This document shows, one piece after another, positions 13,801 to 22,516 of a stretch of DNA of 28,342 nucleotides; positions within the stretch are counted from its first letter, which is position 1; each line of letters begins with the position of its first letter. The stretch is from NCBI GenBank assembly GCA_019418305.1, contig DYCA01000002.1, positions 85,694 through 114,035 on the forward strand, in the 5' to 3' direction. The stretch is from Clostridiales bacterium. Lineage in GTDB: Bacteria > Bacillota > Clostridia > Oscillospirales > Butyricicoccaceae. The notes beneath the pieces are model-generated. The model worked only from the letters and a program-made list of their open reading frames with translations, searched no databases and was not told the origin of the DNA. Made by a program: the position numbers and the translations under genes.

Positions 13801-15408
13801 TCATTGTCCGCTCACCCAATCGTTGATTGCCAGCACACTGCCCAAGACGGTATTCCGTTCGGAAGCATACAGCATAAGATTCTGATCAGGCGTTACAAGC
13901 ACGCCCGCTCCATAGCGGAAATGCACACCCATGATTCCAGGAAAACCGCCCTGACTGGTCAGATGCGTCTCTTCCAGTGCTCCGCCGACGGTCCAATTCT
14001 GTGTATTTAATTCATAAAGATACGCATAGTCGGCAAAGGTTGCGCCTTCACTTGGCGACCAGAGACCGATCATATAAACCTTTCCGGTTTCTGCTTCGGT
14101 AACCAGACCAAATCCCTGGAAATCTTTGTCCAGCGGGAAGCTGCCTACCTTCTCAAAGGCAGCTTGCTCCAGGCCGTTTGCCGCCGGTGCGCGGTACGCA
14201 TGGTACACGCTCTTATCTCCATCCAGATGGGCTACAAGCAGCAGATAATATTCTGTGCCATCTGCGTCTCTATAAGAAGTAATGCCCAGTGCGCCTGCTT
14301 TATGATTGACTGTCAAGTCAAACGTTTCTACTCTGCGCAATTCCTGTACGGAAAGCGTCCGCATATCATACAGCGCGATATGCGCCTGATTGTCGTGCTC
14401 GCTGGGCACAAGCAGATAATCACCGATGCTCTGTACGCCGCCCGGATGCTGCCAGTTCTGCAAATATGTTTTGAATCCCCACATTTCTTCGCCGTTTTTC
14501 GGACCGACAAGAATGTGTGCATACGGTGCTGTTGAAACGCTGTGTGTCAGAAGTGCGTAATTTTTTCCGTCCGCGGCCGGATATTGCGCATAACCCTGTA
14601 TGTGATTGACTGATGGGTCATAATTTCCGCCAAATCCTTTCAATTCGCTGCGGATGCCTGTGTCCGGCAGTGCATGAAAAGCCTGCTGCACATGCGGCAG
14701 CGTTACGGCGTGATCATTTGCCGGACTGACCGGAGAGATAGCTTCCAGAGAAACGGCATTGACTTCGTTTCCGCCGCGCAGGAAGGAGGCGAATATCGTG
14801 TTTCCGGCTTCGTCCGCGCCAATTGCCAGCATCCGATCCGGACCGTCTGCATCTCTTGTATGCTGTCCTTTCAGCTGCCCAAACCACCAGTTGTTGCGAA
14901 AGACGGTGCTTCCCTGTGCAAAAGCCACATCCTCAAAGGTGACAGAACGTCCTTCTGGAAAAGCCGGTGCTTTGACCGTGAGCTGCAAATCGCCCACAAA
15001 GGCAAAATTCAGTTCATCCGCTGTTTGATCAAAGGTTGTTCGATCGCCGGTCACTGCCGGGTCGTTATATCCTGAGAATTTTTGATTAAACCATTGCGCC
15101 ACTTCCTGCGAACCCTGACGGCCACAGGTAAAGGTAAAGGCATTTTCCGTCAGTTCATGAACTTGGCCTACATGATTTTTGCCTTCGGGATCCTGTCCTT
15201 CCGTAATTTTCAGATCCTCGACACGGAAACTGCCGTTCAGAATCTCAATATCTTTCGCACTTTCCACCAGCACGCTGTTATCCCGATAGGTTACTCCGGG
15301 CCATGCCGCATTATCTGCTTGCGGTGCATCCTGTGCAGCAAGAGCCGTGCTTGCCATCATACCTGTAAACAGGCATATCGATATCGCTTTTTTGATAGAG
15401 TTTCTCAT
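13801..15408 (-). CDS. Secreted protein of unknown function, possible beta-propeller
   Basis: The N-terminus has a classical signal peptide: RNSIKK, a hydrophobic core (ISICLFTGMMASTA) and a probable cleavage after ALA near residue 24. There is no lipobox. The remaining 510 residues are rich in beta-strand patterns with repeated G-Y/W-rich blades, for example YAQYPAADGKNYALLTHS, YLLVPSEHDNQAHIALYDM and GITSYRDADGTEYYLLLV. This suggests a propeller or WD/YVTN-like fold. I do not recognise a family and see no catalytic motif or sortase signal. It follows tctA after 102 bases, but a terminator lies between them. A GGGAG lies about ten bases before the ATG. Its function is open. Confidence 0.7.
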   Translation of the reverse strand: MRNSIKKAISICLFTGMMASTALAAQDAPQADNAAWPGVTYRDNSVLVESAKDIEILNGSFRVEDLKITEGQDPEGKNHVGQVHELTENAFTFTCGRQGSQEVAQWFNQKFSGYNDPAVTGDRTTFDQTADELNFAFVGDLQLTVKAPAFPEGRSVTFEDVAFAQGSTVFRNNWWFGQLKGQHTRDADGPDRMLAIGADEAGNTIFASFLRGGNEVNAVSLEAISPVSPANDHAVTLPHVQQAFHALPDTGIRSELKGFGGNYDPSVNHIQGYAQYPAADGKNYALLTHSVSTAPYAHILVGPKNGEEMWGFKTYLQNWQHPGGVQSIGDYLLVPSEHDNQAHIALYDMRTLSVQELRRVETFDLTVNHKAGALGITSYRDADGTEYYLLLVAHLDGDKSVYHAYRAPAANGLEQAAFEKVGSFPLDKDFQGFGLVTEAETGKVYMIGLWSPSEGATFADYAYLYELNTQNWTVGGALEETHLTSQGGFPGIMGVHFRYGAGVLVTPDQNLMLYASERNTVLGSVLAINDWVSGQ

Positions 15409-15431
15409 ATGCGTTTTTCTCCCTTCTTAAT

Positions 15432-15475
15432 AAAAAAGCGGCGGCTGTATTATTACAGAACTCCGCCGTTTTTTT
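15432..15475 (-). terminator. Terminator at the end of the tct genes
   Basis: On the minus strand, CGGCGG pairs with CCGCCG around an inner CTGTA/TACAG stem-loop, with A-run before and TTTTTT after the stem. It follows the tctA stop by about 35 bases. The secreted-protein gene just beyond must rely on read-through or a promoter I cannot see. Confidence 0.75.
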
Positions 15476-15510
15476 ATATTGAACATTTTTGGTGATATTT
15501 GGGAATGCGC

Positions 15511-17013
15511 TTAACCGTTTGCCCGTGCGCTCTGTACCTTTGCCTTGTGGTTACGCCATGCGAACAGTACAATCGAACCGACTGCAATCACAAGGAATAA
15601 CAAGCTGATCGGCCGAGTGACAAAAATGCTCAGGCTGCCATCCGACAGGACGATAGCGCGGCGGAAATTGTCCTCTGCCAGCGGCCCCAACACGATGCCG
15701 AGCAGAATCGGAACCAGTTGGAAATCCATGCGGCGCAGGAAGTAAGAGATGATACCGAAAATCAGGATGATATAGATATCATACAGACGGTTGTTGGTAG
15801 AGTACGAGCCTGCAATGCAGAAAGTGAGAACGATGCAGGCCAGAATCTCATACGGAATACGGGTGATATGCGCGTAGAATCGGGTGAATACGCTGCCGAT
15901 CACATACATGAAAACATTGACTACAATCAGGCCCAGCATAATTGCGTACAGGATGTTGCCCTGATCTTTGAACAGCATCGGGCCGGGCACCATACCGTGA
16001 ATCATGAACGCACCCATCAGAATGGCGGTCGCGCCGTCTCCGGGGACGCCCAGCGTAAGCATGGGGATCATGGTAGCGCCGCATGCGCCGTTGTTAGCTG
16101 ATTCAGAAGCTGCGATGCCTTCGATCTCGCCCTGACCAAAGGTTTCAGGATGCTTGGAGGACTGCTTGGTCTGATTATAGGAGATGAACGCAGCCAGACC
16201 GCCGCCTGTGCCCGGAGTAGCACCGATGATAATGCCGATGAGTGAACCAAGCGCGATGGGCTTGCGGCAGCGGCGATATTCGTCGCGGGTTATCTTGTCC
16301 TTGGTGAGGGAAGCCGCATTGATATTCTGACGATCGAGTCTGGGGTTGTACTGCGATTTCATCATGATTTCCGAGATCGCAAACAGACCAATCAGGGCAA
16401 TGATAAGATCAATGCCGCTCATAAGGTTGATATTGCCAAAGGTAAAGCGGGTAGTGCCGCTGATATTATCCATGCCGATAGTAGACATGAAGATACCGAT
16501 GCATGCACCGATAAGTCCTTTTAAGACGCTCTTGTTGGATACACCTGCGATGACCGACAGGCCGAAGACCGCGAGTGCGAGATATTCGGCAGGACCGAAC
16601 AGCAGGGTGATCTTGGCGATCTGAGGAGCGAGGAAGAGCAGGGCAAAGGCGCTGAGCAGACCGCCGATGGTTGAGGCGAACAGCGCCATGGACAGCGCCT
16701 TGTACGCATGTCCCTTTTTAGCCATCGGGTAACCATCAAACAGGGTCGCAGCATTGGCCGAGGTACCGGGGGTGTTGATCAGAATAGCGGTGATGGATCC
16801 GCCGTATGTACCGCCGCAGTAGATAGCCAGCAGCATCAGGATGGCCATGGTCGGGTCCATGCCGTAGGTCAGCGGGATACACAGAATAATACCGAGGTCA
16901 GAAGTCAGACCGGGAATAGCGCCAACAACAATACCAAGCGCTAAGCCGATCGGTATAATCAGAAAGTTCTGCCATTGCAGCAGAATTTGTAGGCCTTGAA
17001 AAAATAAATCCAC
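15511..17013 (-). CDS. tctA: Tripartite tricarboxylate transporter, large membrane subunit TctA
   Basis: This is the main transport subunit of a TTT system: a 500-residue protein of about 11-12 membrane helices. It shows the family signatures GIVVGAIPGLTSDLG (28-42), the GGTYGGSITAILINTPGT region (67-84), DGYPMAKKGHAYKALSMAL (93-111) and the second-half repeat GIIIGATPGTGGGLAAFISY. Such systems take up carboxylates such as citrate, with the ligand presented by an extracytoplasmic TctC protein. Translation begins at GTG (17013) after GGGAGG. The tctB gene ends 21 bases upstream. The protein itself looks intact, but its partner TctC is truncated here, so function of the whole system in this strain is doubtful. 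Confidence 0.92.
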   Translation of the reverse strand: MDLFFQGLQILLQWQNFLIIPIGLALGIVVGAIPGLTSDLGIILCIPLTYGMDPTMAILMLLAIYCGGTYGGSITAILINTPGTSANAATLFDGYPMAKKGHAYKALSMALFASTIGGLLSAFALLFLAPQIAKITLLFGPAEYLALAVFGLSVIAGVSNKSVLKGLIGACIGIFMSTIGMDNISGTTRFTFGNINLMSGIDLIIALIGLFAISEIMMKSQYNPRLDRQNINAASLTKDKITRDEYRRCRKPIALGSLIGIIIGATPGTGGGLAAFISYNQTKQSSKHPETFGQGEIEGIAASESANNGACGATMIPMLTLGVPGDGATAILMGAFMIHGMVPGPMLFKDQGNILYAIMLGLIVVNVFMYVIGSVFTRFYAHITRIPYEILACIVLTFCIAGSYSTNNRLYDIYIILIFGIISYFLRRMDFQLVPILLGIVLGPLAEDNFRRAIVLSDGSLSIFVTRPISLLFLVIAVGSIVLFAWRNHKAKVQSARANG

Positions 17014-17034
17014 AAAAATCCTCCCTTCTCACAA

Positions 17035-17499
17035 TCACGGCAGCGAGATGCGCAGCAGGACGCCAAATACGTAGTAGACGACGCCTACCATGACGAGTGG
17101 GATCGCATAGTAGTACCACTTGCGTGCACCATAAAACAGCAAAATGGAAATAACCAACAGAATGGTCGAAATGATGAAGCCGAGCAGGGTGACAAGAAAG
17201 CAGTAGGCGATTAACATGAGGGCAAAAATAACCGAGCGCATTTCCCGGCGGAAGCCTTCAGAGTGAAACGTTTCGCGCGTGATGACGATTTCTTTTTTGT
17301 CATGGGACAACAGTCCCTGAATAAGCAGACCAGCCGAGCATAAAAACAGGCCGCCAATGGCAATGCGGGGGATAGTCTGCGCGTTGATCGCGGATTTCTC
17401 GAGAGTCTGAATCTGGGAGGGGATAAGCAGCCAGAGTATGGCGGCAACAATAACAAAGACCAGACCGGAGATGATTTCAGTATTGTATTTAATTTTCAT
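17035..17499 (-). CDS. tctB: Tripartite tricarboxylate transporter, small membrane subunit TctB
   Basis: The 154-residue protein has four predicted membrane helices, with the TctB-type first helix (IISGLVFVIVAAILWLLIPSQIQ) and a conserved early loop that includes PRIAIGGLFL. TctB is the small, poorly conserved subunit that works with TctA. The start at 17499 follows GAGGTGAC. It lies between tctC and tctA in the usual order. A strong hairpin in the gap before it probably adjusts its expression relative to tctC. Confidence 0.87.
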   Translation of the reverse strand: MKIKYNTEIISGLVFVIVAAILWLLIPSQIQTLEKSAINAQTIPRIAIGGLFLCSAGLLIQGLLSHDKKEIVITRETFHSEGFRREMRSVIFALMLIAYCFLVTLLGFIISTILLVISILLFYGARKWYYYAIPLVMVGVVYYVFGVLLRISLP

Positions 17500-17523
17500 A
17501 GTCGGTCACCTCAACAGGGAGTT

Positions 17524-17552
17524 CCTGGTGACCGGATGGACCGGTCACCAGG
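17524..17552 (-). repeat. Intercistronic hairpin between tctC and tctB
   Basis: A perfect 12-bp stem, CCTGGTGACCGG (17524-17535) with its complement at 17541-17552, encloses a 5-base loop. No T-run follows on the transcribed strand, so it is more likely a stabiliser or processing site at the 3' end of the tctC message than a terminator. Such elements often allow more binding protein than membrane subunit to be made. Confidence 0.65.
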
Positions 17553-17564
17553 CGCGGTTGTGGC

Positions 17565-18008
17565 TTACTGGATGAGCGGGATATATTCCTTCATGGCATT
17601 GGTCTGGTCCTCGATCATAGTGAGGATCTCGTCCTCGGTCGCGCCCCAGGCTTCCATGCCCATTTCGCTCATAAACTTCTGGAAATCAGGATCTGCATAG
17701 ACATCCTGAATGAACTTGGTCAGAACAGCCTTTTTGCTGTCATCTACCGACGAGCGAACAGCAAAGTAATCCATGCCGGTAAATTCTACGTCAATGCCCT
17801 GCTCCTTAAAGGACGGGATATGACCGATGCCTTCGACGTCGATGCCCTCGGGGATGAAAGTACCCAGGCAGTTAAGCTCGCCGCTGGCAACATAATCGCG
17901 GTATACCGGGGGAGAACCGATAGCAACGTCTACGTGCTCGCCGACCAGTGCGTTGATGGCGTCCTGACCGCCATCGTAGGGAATGGCCTCGGCCGGGATA
18001 TCAAGCAT
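17565..18008 (-). pseudogene. tctC: tctC-type binding protein, N-terminal half missing
   Basis: The visible 147 residues match the C-terminal half of a TctC/Bug-family carboxylate-binding protein: IPYDGGQDAINALVGEHVDVAIGSP, then LNCLGTF, and a C-terminal helix region (FQKFMSEMGMEAWG). Full proteins have about 320-340 residues with a lipoprotein signal. Here the signal and about half the protein, including the N-terminal lobe of the binding cleft, are gone. The frame breaks off at about 18008, where plus-strand mgtC-like coding sequence begins within a few bases. An ATG happens to lie at 18008, but there is no ribosome binding site and no signal peptide. The promoter of the tct operon has been lost with it. 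Confidence 0.82.
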
Positions 18009-18010
18009 CC

Positions 18011-18373
18011 CTGGGTCTGGCAGTCGGGATGGGGTATTACCTGCTCACTGCACTGGGAACGGTGGTGTCGTTTATCACGCTGATCGCATTCGACGGCATT
18101 CAGGACCGTATTCGCAAAAATCGCAGCACTGAGCTGGATTTCCAGATTGAATGCGAGCATATCGGAGATCTGATGGTTGAGCTGACCCACTTATCCGAGG
18201 TGCATCTTGTTTCGATGACCGATCTGGCGTTTGACCGCACCAAGCATAACACCTATGTTATCAGCTTTCACGTCAGGCTGCCTGCAAGTAGCCACGAAAA
18301 GGAGATGAACGCCTTTCAACAGCAGGTCGCGGCGATTCCGGGGCTTATCCGTATGGAGCAGCATCGAGAGTGA
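18011..18373 (+). pseudogene. MgtC/SapB-family protein, N-terminal part missing
   Basis: From about 18011 the plus-strand frame reads LGLAVGMGYYLLTALGTVVS, the last membrane helix of an MgtC/SapB-type protein. A soluble C-terminal domain follows (ELDFQIECEHIGDLMVELTH and onward), ending at 18373. The N-terminal membrane domain, with the conserved Asp/Arg/Cys motifs of MgtC, is missing. An ATG at 18029 exists but would give a protein without a full membrane domain. The sequence upstream of 18011 belongs to the opposite-strand tctC fragment, so the two genes are joined through their interiors. Confidence 0.72.
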
Positions 18374-18686
18374 ATGCAAAATTTCCGGGAAAAACGTTGA
18401 AGATCGTATGTCGTAATAGGCTGTGTATCCGGCTCTCAGGTGCGATATTTGTTTCGTGCGTCTGCGCATTGCCTTGGTGTAATGCGCGGGCGTTCGTTTT
18501 TTAATACGGCACAGCGCGGCGGGATAATGGGACGTATCACATCGGTGCATGCGAAGGTAGAAGAGGCAGCTGGACGGCATCGGGCTGATTTGGCTTTCGG
18601 CGAGAACGCAAACAAAGGCGGTTTGCTATTGTATTTGGAGGACAGAGAGAACTATAATATACATGGTGTCTGGGGAGGAATGACAT
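18374..18686 (+). other. Intergenic stretch upstream of the EamA gene
   Basis: No gene is seen. A 7-bp inverted repeat GCGCATT/AATGCGC (18464-18470 and 18481-18487) followed by CGTTCGTTTTTT could weakly terminate transcription from the mgtC side. The EamA promoter lies at 18629-18658. Confidence 0.4.
18629..18658 (+). promoter_or_regulatory. Promoter of the EamA transporter gene
   Basis: TTGTAT (18629-18634) and a perfect TATAAT (18653-18658) are separated by 18 bases, 28 bases before the start codon. Confidence 0.6.
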
Positions 18687-19541
18687 ATGTGGATTCTCTT
18701 TGCGGTGGGTTCTGCGTTTTTTGCCGGTATTACCGCTGTTTTGGCAAAATGTGGCATTCAAAAGACCGACTCTGATGTGGCAACGGCCATTCGCACTATC
18801 GTGGTGCTTGTGTTCTCGTGGCTGATGGTGCTTTTGGTGGGCTCCGCATCACAGATTGCTGCCATTTCTGCGTATACATGGACCTTTTTGGTTTTGTCCG
18901 GTCTTGCGACTGGTGCATCCTGGCTGTGCTATTTTCGCGCGCTGCAGCTGGGGGATATCAATAAGGTCGTGCCCATTGATAAATGCAGCATTGTTTTGAC
19001 CGTGCTGCTTGCATTTATCCTGCTGCGGGAGCCGATCAGTTTATGGAAGCTGATCGGGCTGCTGGCAATCACCGGTGGTACGCTGCTTATGATTCAGAAA
19101 AAAGAAAAGACAACGGAGAGCACCGGCGTTTCGTGGCTGATTTACGCGGTTTTGTCTGCGGTTTTTGCCAGTCTCACTGCGATTTTTGGTAAAATCGGTA
19201 TCACGGGCGTGGAGTCCAATCTTGGAACGGCGCTGCGGACCGGCGTGGTGCTGCTGATGGCGTGGTTGGTGGTTTTCGTGAAGGGAAAACAAACGGCCGT
19301 CAGGCAGGTTCCGGGCAAAGAGTTGATTTTTATTGTCCTTTCGGGAATTGCGACCGGCGCGTCCTGGCTGTGTTACTATAAAGCCTTGCAGGACGGTCTT
19401 GCCAGCGTGGTGGTGCCGATAGATAAGCTCAGCATTCTGGTGACCATTGCGTTTTCTTATGTGGTATTTAAAGAAACGCTGTCTAAAAGAGCCGGTATCG
19501 GCCTGCTGTGCGTGGTAGCCGGGACACTGCTGATGTTGTAA
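18687..19541 (+). CDS. EamA/DMT-family transporter
   Basis: The 284-residue protein has ten predicted membrane helices arranged as two EamA repeats. The duplication is visible directly: TGASWLCYFRALQLGDINKV with PIDKCSI in the first half, and TGASWLCYYKALQDGLASVV with PIDKLSI in the second. Proteins of this type export metabolites such as amino acids or their precursors; the substrate is unknown here. The start at 18687 follows GGGGAGGAATGAC. It is flanked by its own promoter and terminator, so it is probably monocistronic. Confidence 0.88.
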   Translation: MWILFAVGSAFFAGITAVLAKCGIQKTDSDVATAIRTIVVLVFSWLMVLLVGSASQIAAISAYTWTFLVLSGLATGASWLCYFRALQLGDINKVVPIDKCSIVLTVLLAFILLREPISLWKLIGLLAITGGTLLMIQKKEKTTESTGVSWLIYAVLSAVFASLTAIFGKIGITGVESNLGTALRTGVVLLMAWLVVFVKGKQTAVRQVPGKELIFIVLSGIATGASWLCYYKALQDGLASVVVPIDKLSILVTIAFSYVVFKETLSKRAGIGLLCVVAGTLLML

Positions 19542-19558
19542 GCGAAAAGTACCCATAT

Positions 19559-19594
19559 AAAAGCTGCTTTCGAACAACGAGAGCAGCTTTTTTT
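19559..19594 (+). terminator. Intrinsic terminator after the EamA gene
   Basis: AAAGCTGCTTTC and GAGAGCAGCTTT form a 12-bp stem with one T-G wobble and loop GAACAAC, followed by a run of T. Confidence 0.88.
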
Positions 19595-19681
19595 ACACGG
19601 TGTCATTCCAGTCGCCGGAATGCATATCCGGAAGTATGGGAGGTCCTCTCTCATTGCAGGCGAAATTTTCCACAATAAGTA

Positions 19682-19710
19682 TTTTCAATCTTTCGCAATT
19701 GCGCTATTAT
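19682..19710 (+). promoter_or_regulatory. Probable promoter of the ABC exporter gene
   Basis: TTTTCA (19682-19687) and TATTAT (19705-19710) are spaced by 17 bases, 43 bases before the chosen start codon. Confidence 0.45.
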
Positions 19711-19753
19711 GTAAATGACGATTATCCACACCATAAGAGAGGAATCGCATATT

Positions 19754-21517
19754 ATGAGCAGGAAATCAGAAAAAATGTGGAGAAAGATTTTTGATTTGCT
19801 CCCATCGCGGCAGAAACTGGGATTCTTTTTCATTTTGCTGATATTGGGCGTTTCGGCTGTTTTAAGTCAGTTTACGCCCCTCGCCATCGGTTATCTGACC
19901 GACAGCGTTTTGGCGGGTGAGCATGTTGCGTTCTGGTCGGTTGTCCCGATTCTGATTGCGATTTTGCTGGTCAATGTCGTCAATGAGGTCATTAAAGTGA
20001 TTCGACGCCTGATTGTAGAGGATACGGCAACACAAGCGGAAAAAAATGCACGGCAAAAAGCCGCCACATCGCTGCTGCTGGCGCCGCTTTCCTACTTCCG
20101 CAGCCATATGACGGGCAATATCCACGGCAGGCTGAATCGGAGTCTGGAGGGGACAGTTAAGCTGATTAAGCTGCTTTTTATGGACTTTGCGCCCGCTGTG
20201 ACCACCGGTGTAGCCGCTATTGTCACGATTTTTTTACAGCTTCCTGTTCTGGTTGCCTGTCTGGTCGTCCTGGTCATTCCCATCGGTACGTTTATTGTGC
20301 TGCGGCAAATCAGCACGCAAAAAGGCATTCGCGTTGAGCTGATGGAAACTAAGGCGGATTTGGACGGAACCATGGTGGAGCTGCTGGGCGGCATTGAAAC
20401 CATCCGTGCACTGGACAGTGCACAGGCCGAGAGCGCTCGCATCCAGTCCTGCTCCGAGCAGCTCCGGAAAAAGGAAATGCGGCATCACAAGGCGATGGCC
20501 TTTTATGACTGCCTGAAGTTTATCAATGAGGCCGTGTTCAGCGTGATTGTAATTGGCACCTCGGTTCTGCTGGCGTCGCAGCAGATTATCACCATCGGCA
20601 CTGTGCTCACGGCATATCTGTGCTTTACCCAGCTAACCGGGCCTCTGCGCGAGCTGCACCGGATTCTGGACGAATTTTCCGAGTGCACCGTGCTGGCGGC
20701 GGACTATTTTCAGATGGTCGATATCCCACTGGACTTTTCCTATCAAGGGCAAACGGTCGCACAGGATGTTGCTTTGCCATCCAATGAAATTGAAATCCGA
20801 CATGTGCACTTTGCCTATCCCGAAAAAAACGATCAGGCGATTTTGCACGATATCAGCCTGTCTATTCCGGCGGGGAAATTTATCGGCATCGCCGGACCGA
20901 GCGGCTGCGGCAAATCCACGCTCATCAAAATCATTGATAAGCTGGAGAAAGCGGATGGAGAGGTCTGCTTGGGCGGCGTCGCGTTATCACAGCTTTCCCG
21001 AAGAAACATCGCGGAGCATGTTGCTGTCGTTCCGCAGACTCCGTTCCTGATTGCGGATACGGTGTATCATAATATTTGTTATGGTATGGAGCGGGAGGTC
21101 AGTCTGGACGAGGTGAAAGAGGCTGCAAGGAGAGCGAATATCGCATCCGACATCGAGAAGATGCCGGACGGGTATCAGTTTATGCTGTCTGAGGGTGGCC
21201 GAAATCTGTCAGGCGGACAGCGGCAGAGAATCGCTTTGGCGCGCATTTTCTTACGTAAGCCCAAAATCCTGATTTTGGATGAAGCGACCTCTGCGTTGGA
21301 CAATACATCCGAAAAATGGATTCAGCAGGAGATTGAAAAGCTGAAAGAGGAGTGCGGCACAACGATTTTGTCAATTGCCCACCGCCTGTCCACTCTGCAA
21401 AACTGTGATGAAATTATTGTGATGGATAAGGGGGAAATCGTAGAAAGAGGCACCTTCCGCGAATTGGAAGGCAGACCTGGTATCTTTCGGGACATGGCGT
21501 TGGGCATCCTGAAATGA
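19754..21517 (+). CDS. ABC exporter half-transporter (fused permease and ATPase)
   Basis: The N-terminal part (about residues 1-320) is a six-helix type I exporter domain. The C-terminal ATPase domain has Walker A GPSGCGKST, Q-loop VPQTPF, signature LSGGQRQR, Walker B ILILDEATS and H-loop AHRLST, all intact. It should work as a homodimer or pair with another half-transporter, but no second ABC gene lies next to it. The start at 19754 has AGAGAGGAA about ten bases upstream; the earlier in-frame ATG at 19715 has none and lies almost on the promoter. The substrate is unknown; drug, lipid and peptide export are all possible in this family. Confidence 0.9.
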   Translation: MSRKSEKMWRKIFDLLPSRQKLGFFFILLILGVSAVLSQFTPLAIGYLTDSVLAGEHVAFWSVVPILIAILLVNVVNEVIKVIRRLIVEDTATQAEKNARQKAATSLLLAPLSYFRSHMTGNIHGRLNRSLEGTVKLIKLLFMDFAPAVTTGVAAIVTIFLQLPVLVACLVVLVIPIGTFIVLRQISTQKGIRVELMETKADLDGTMVELLGGIETIRALDSAQAESARIQSCSEQLRKKEMRHHKAMAFYDCLKFINEAVFSVIVIGTSVLLASQQIITIGTVLTAYLCFTQLTGPLRELHRILDEFSECTVLAADYFQMVDIPLDFSYQGQTVAQDVALPSNEIEIRHVHFAYPEKNDQAILHDISLSIPAGKFIGIAGPSGCGKSTLIKIIDKLEKADGEVCLGGVALSQLSRRNIAEHVAVVPQTPFLIADTVYHNICYGMEREVSLDEVKEAARRANIASDIEKMPDGYQFMLSEGGRNLSGGQRQRIALARIFLRKPKILILDEATSALDNTSEKWIQQEIEKLKEECGTTILSIAHRLSTLQNCDEIIVMDKGEIVERGTFRELEGRPGIFRDMALGILK

Positions 21518-21556
21518 CAGCCGGCGAGTGTGGAAGGGATATGTGAATCGAGGGCG

Positions 21557-21586
21557 GCAGCCGGGTAACCGGCTGCTGCTTTTTTG
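21557..21586 (+). terminator. Intrinsic terminator after the ABC exporter gene
   Basis: GCAGCCGG (21557-21564), loop GTAA and CCGGCTGC (21569-21576) form an 8-bp GC-rich stem, followed by TGCTTTTTT. Confidence 0.88.
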
Positions 21587-21735
21587 CGTGTAAGCAGCGG
21601 GCGGAGCCGCAAAATGCAATGCGTTGGGAATGGCAGAATCCTGCGCATAAAATGGCTGTGCAGCGGTCCGAGTGGGGAAAGAAAAAACGGAAGTTTCATT
21701 CCGGTATCAGTATGACAACAATGTTGTTACCTTTG

Positions 21736-21764
21736 TTGTTTTGGTTCTACGTTTGTGGTATAAA
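21736..21764 (+). promoter_or_regulatory. Promoter of the O-acetylation cluster
   Basis: TTGTTT (21736-21741) and TATAAA (21759-21764) are spaced by 17 bases. Just upstream is the symmetric run ACAACAATGTTGT with a further TTGTTGTT, which might be a regulator site. The first gene starts 48 bases after the -10 box. Confidence 0.5.
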
Positions 21765-21811
21765 ATCCTTTGCCAGAAGATTCGACAAGAAATGAGCAAT
21801 GAAGGGAACGG

Positions 21812-22516
21812 ATGAAAATGAGGGCACAGTCCATGTTGGCTGGTGTTTTGGCAGTGCTTTGCCTGACCGGTTGTTCCGGCCGGATGCAGGCTTCAGAGGG
21901 AACGGAATTGACCGATGCGCCGGGCGGGCAGCAGGCTGCCTATGAGGATACCGCGCTGGTTGGAAATTCATATATTGATAGTTTTTATATTTACGATGCG
22001 ATGCCTAAAGCGGCATATTATTACCGCGTGGGCCTCAATGTGAACAGTGTTTTTGACCAGCCGATGCTGCAGGGGGAGGATACTGAGACCCCGATTATCG
22101 ATCTGCTGGAGGGTAAGGATTTTGCAAATATCGTCTTTTTCTTTGGAGAGAATGAGCTTGGCTGGAGCAACCGCGATGCCTTTATTGAGGAATACGGCAA
22201 AGTGATTGACACGGCACGCTCTTATTGTCCGGATGCTGTTATCTATCTCTCAGCAATTCCGCCGGTGTCGGCGGAGGTGTCAGAAAAAAATGAGAACAAC
22301 ACCAATAACGCCTCCATTCAGACCTGCAATGCGGAGATCAAGCAAATTGCACAGGAGAATGGCGCGATATATGTGGATGCTTTTTCTGCGCTGGAGGATG
22401 CAAACGGCTGCCTGCCCTCGGACGCAGCGGCGGACGGCATTCATCCTGCCAAGGACTATACGGAAAAATGGGCGGAACTTTTGAAAGAGAGCATTGCGGA
22501 GGCGGAACAAAAATGA
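21812..22516 (+). CDS. SGNH-hydrolase-like lipoprotein
   Basis: The signal sequence ends in the lipobox LTGC (18-21), so the mature protein is anchored by Cys21 on the outer face of the membrane. The SGNH blocks are recognisable in slightly altered form: VGNSYIDSF with Ser53 (usually GDS), FFFGENELG (block III, Asn retained) and DGIHPAKDY (block V, Asp208 and His211). Proteins of this fold transfer or remove acyl groups on polysaccharides. The neighbours are a DUF4358 lipoprotein, an MBOAT acyltransferase and an AlgJ-like protein, which places it in a cell-surface O-acetylation system. The first of two close ATGs is used; AAGGGA precedes it. Whether it adds or removes acetyl groups is not known. 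Confidence 0.8.
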   Translation: MKMRAQSMLAGVLAVLCLTGCSGRMQASEGTELTDAPGGQQAAYEDTALVGNSYIDSFYIYDAMPKAAYYYRVGLNVNSVFDQPMLQGEDTETPIIDLLEGKDFANIVFFFGENELGWSNRDAFIEEYGKVIDTARSYCPDAVIYLSAIPPVSAEVSEKNENNTNNASIQTCNAEIKQIAQENGAIYVDAFSALEDANGCLPSDAAADGIHPAKDYTEKWAELLKESIAEAEQK

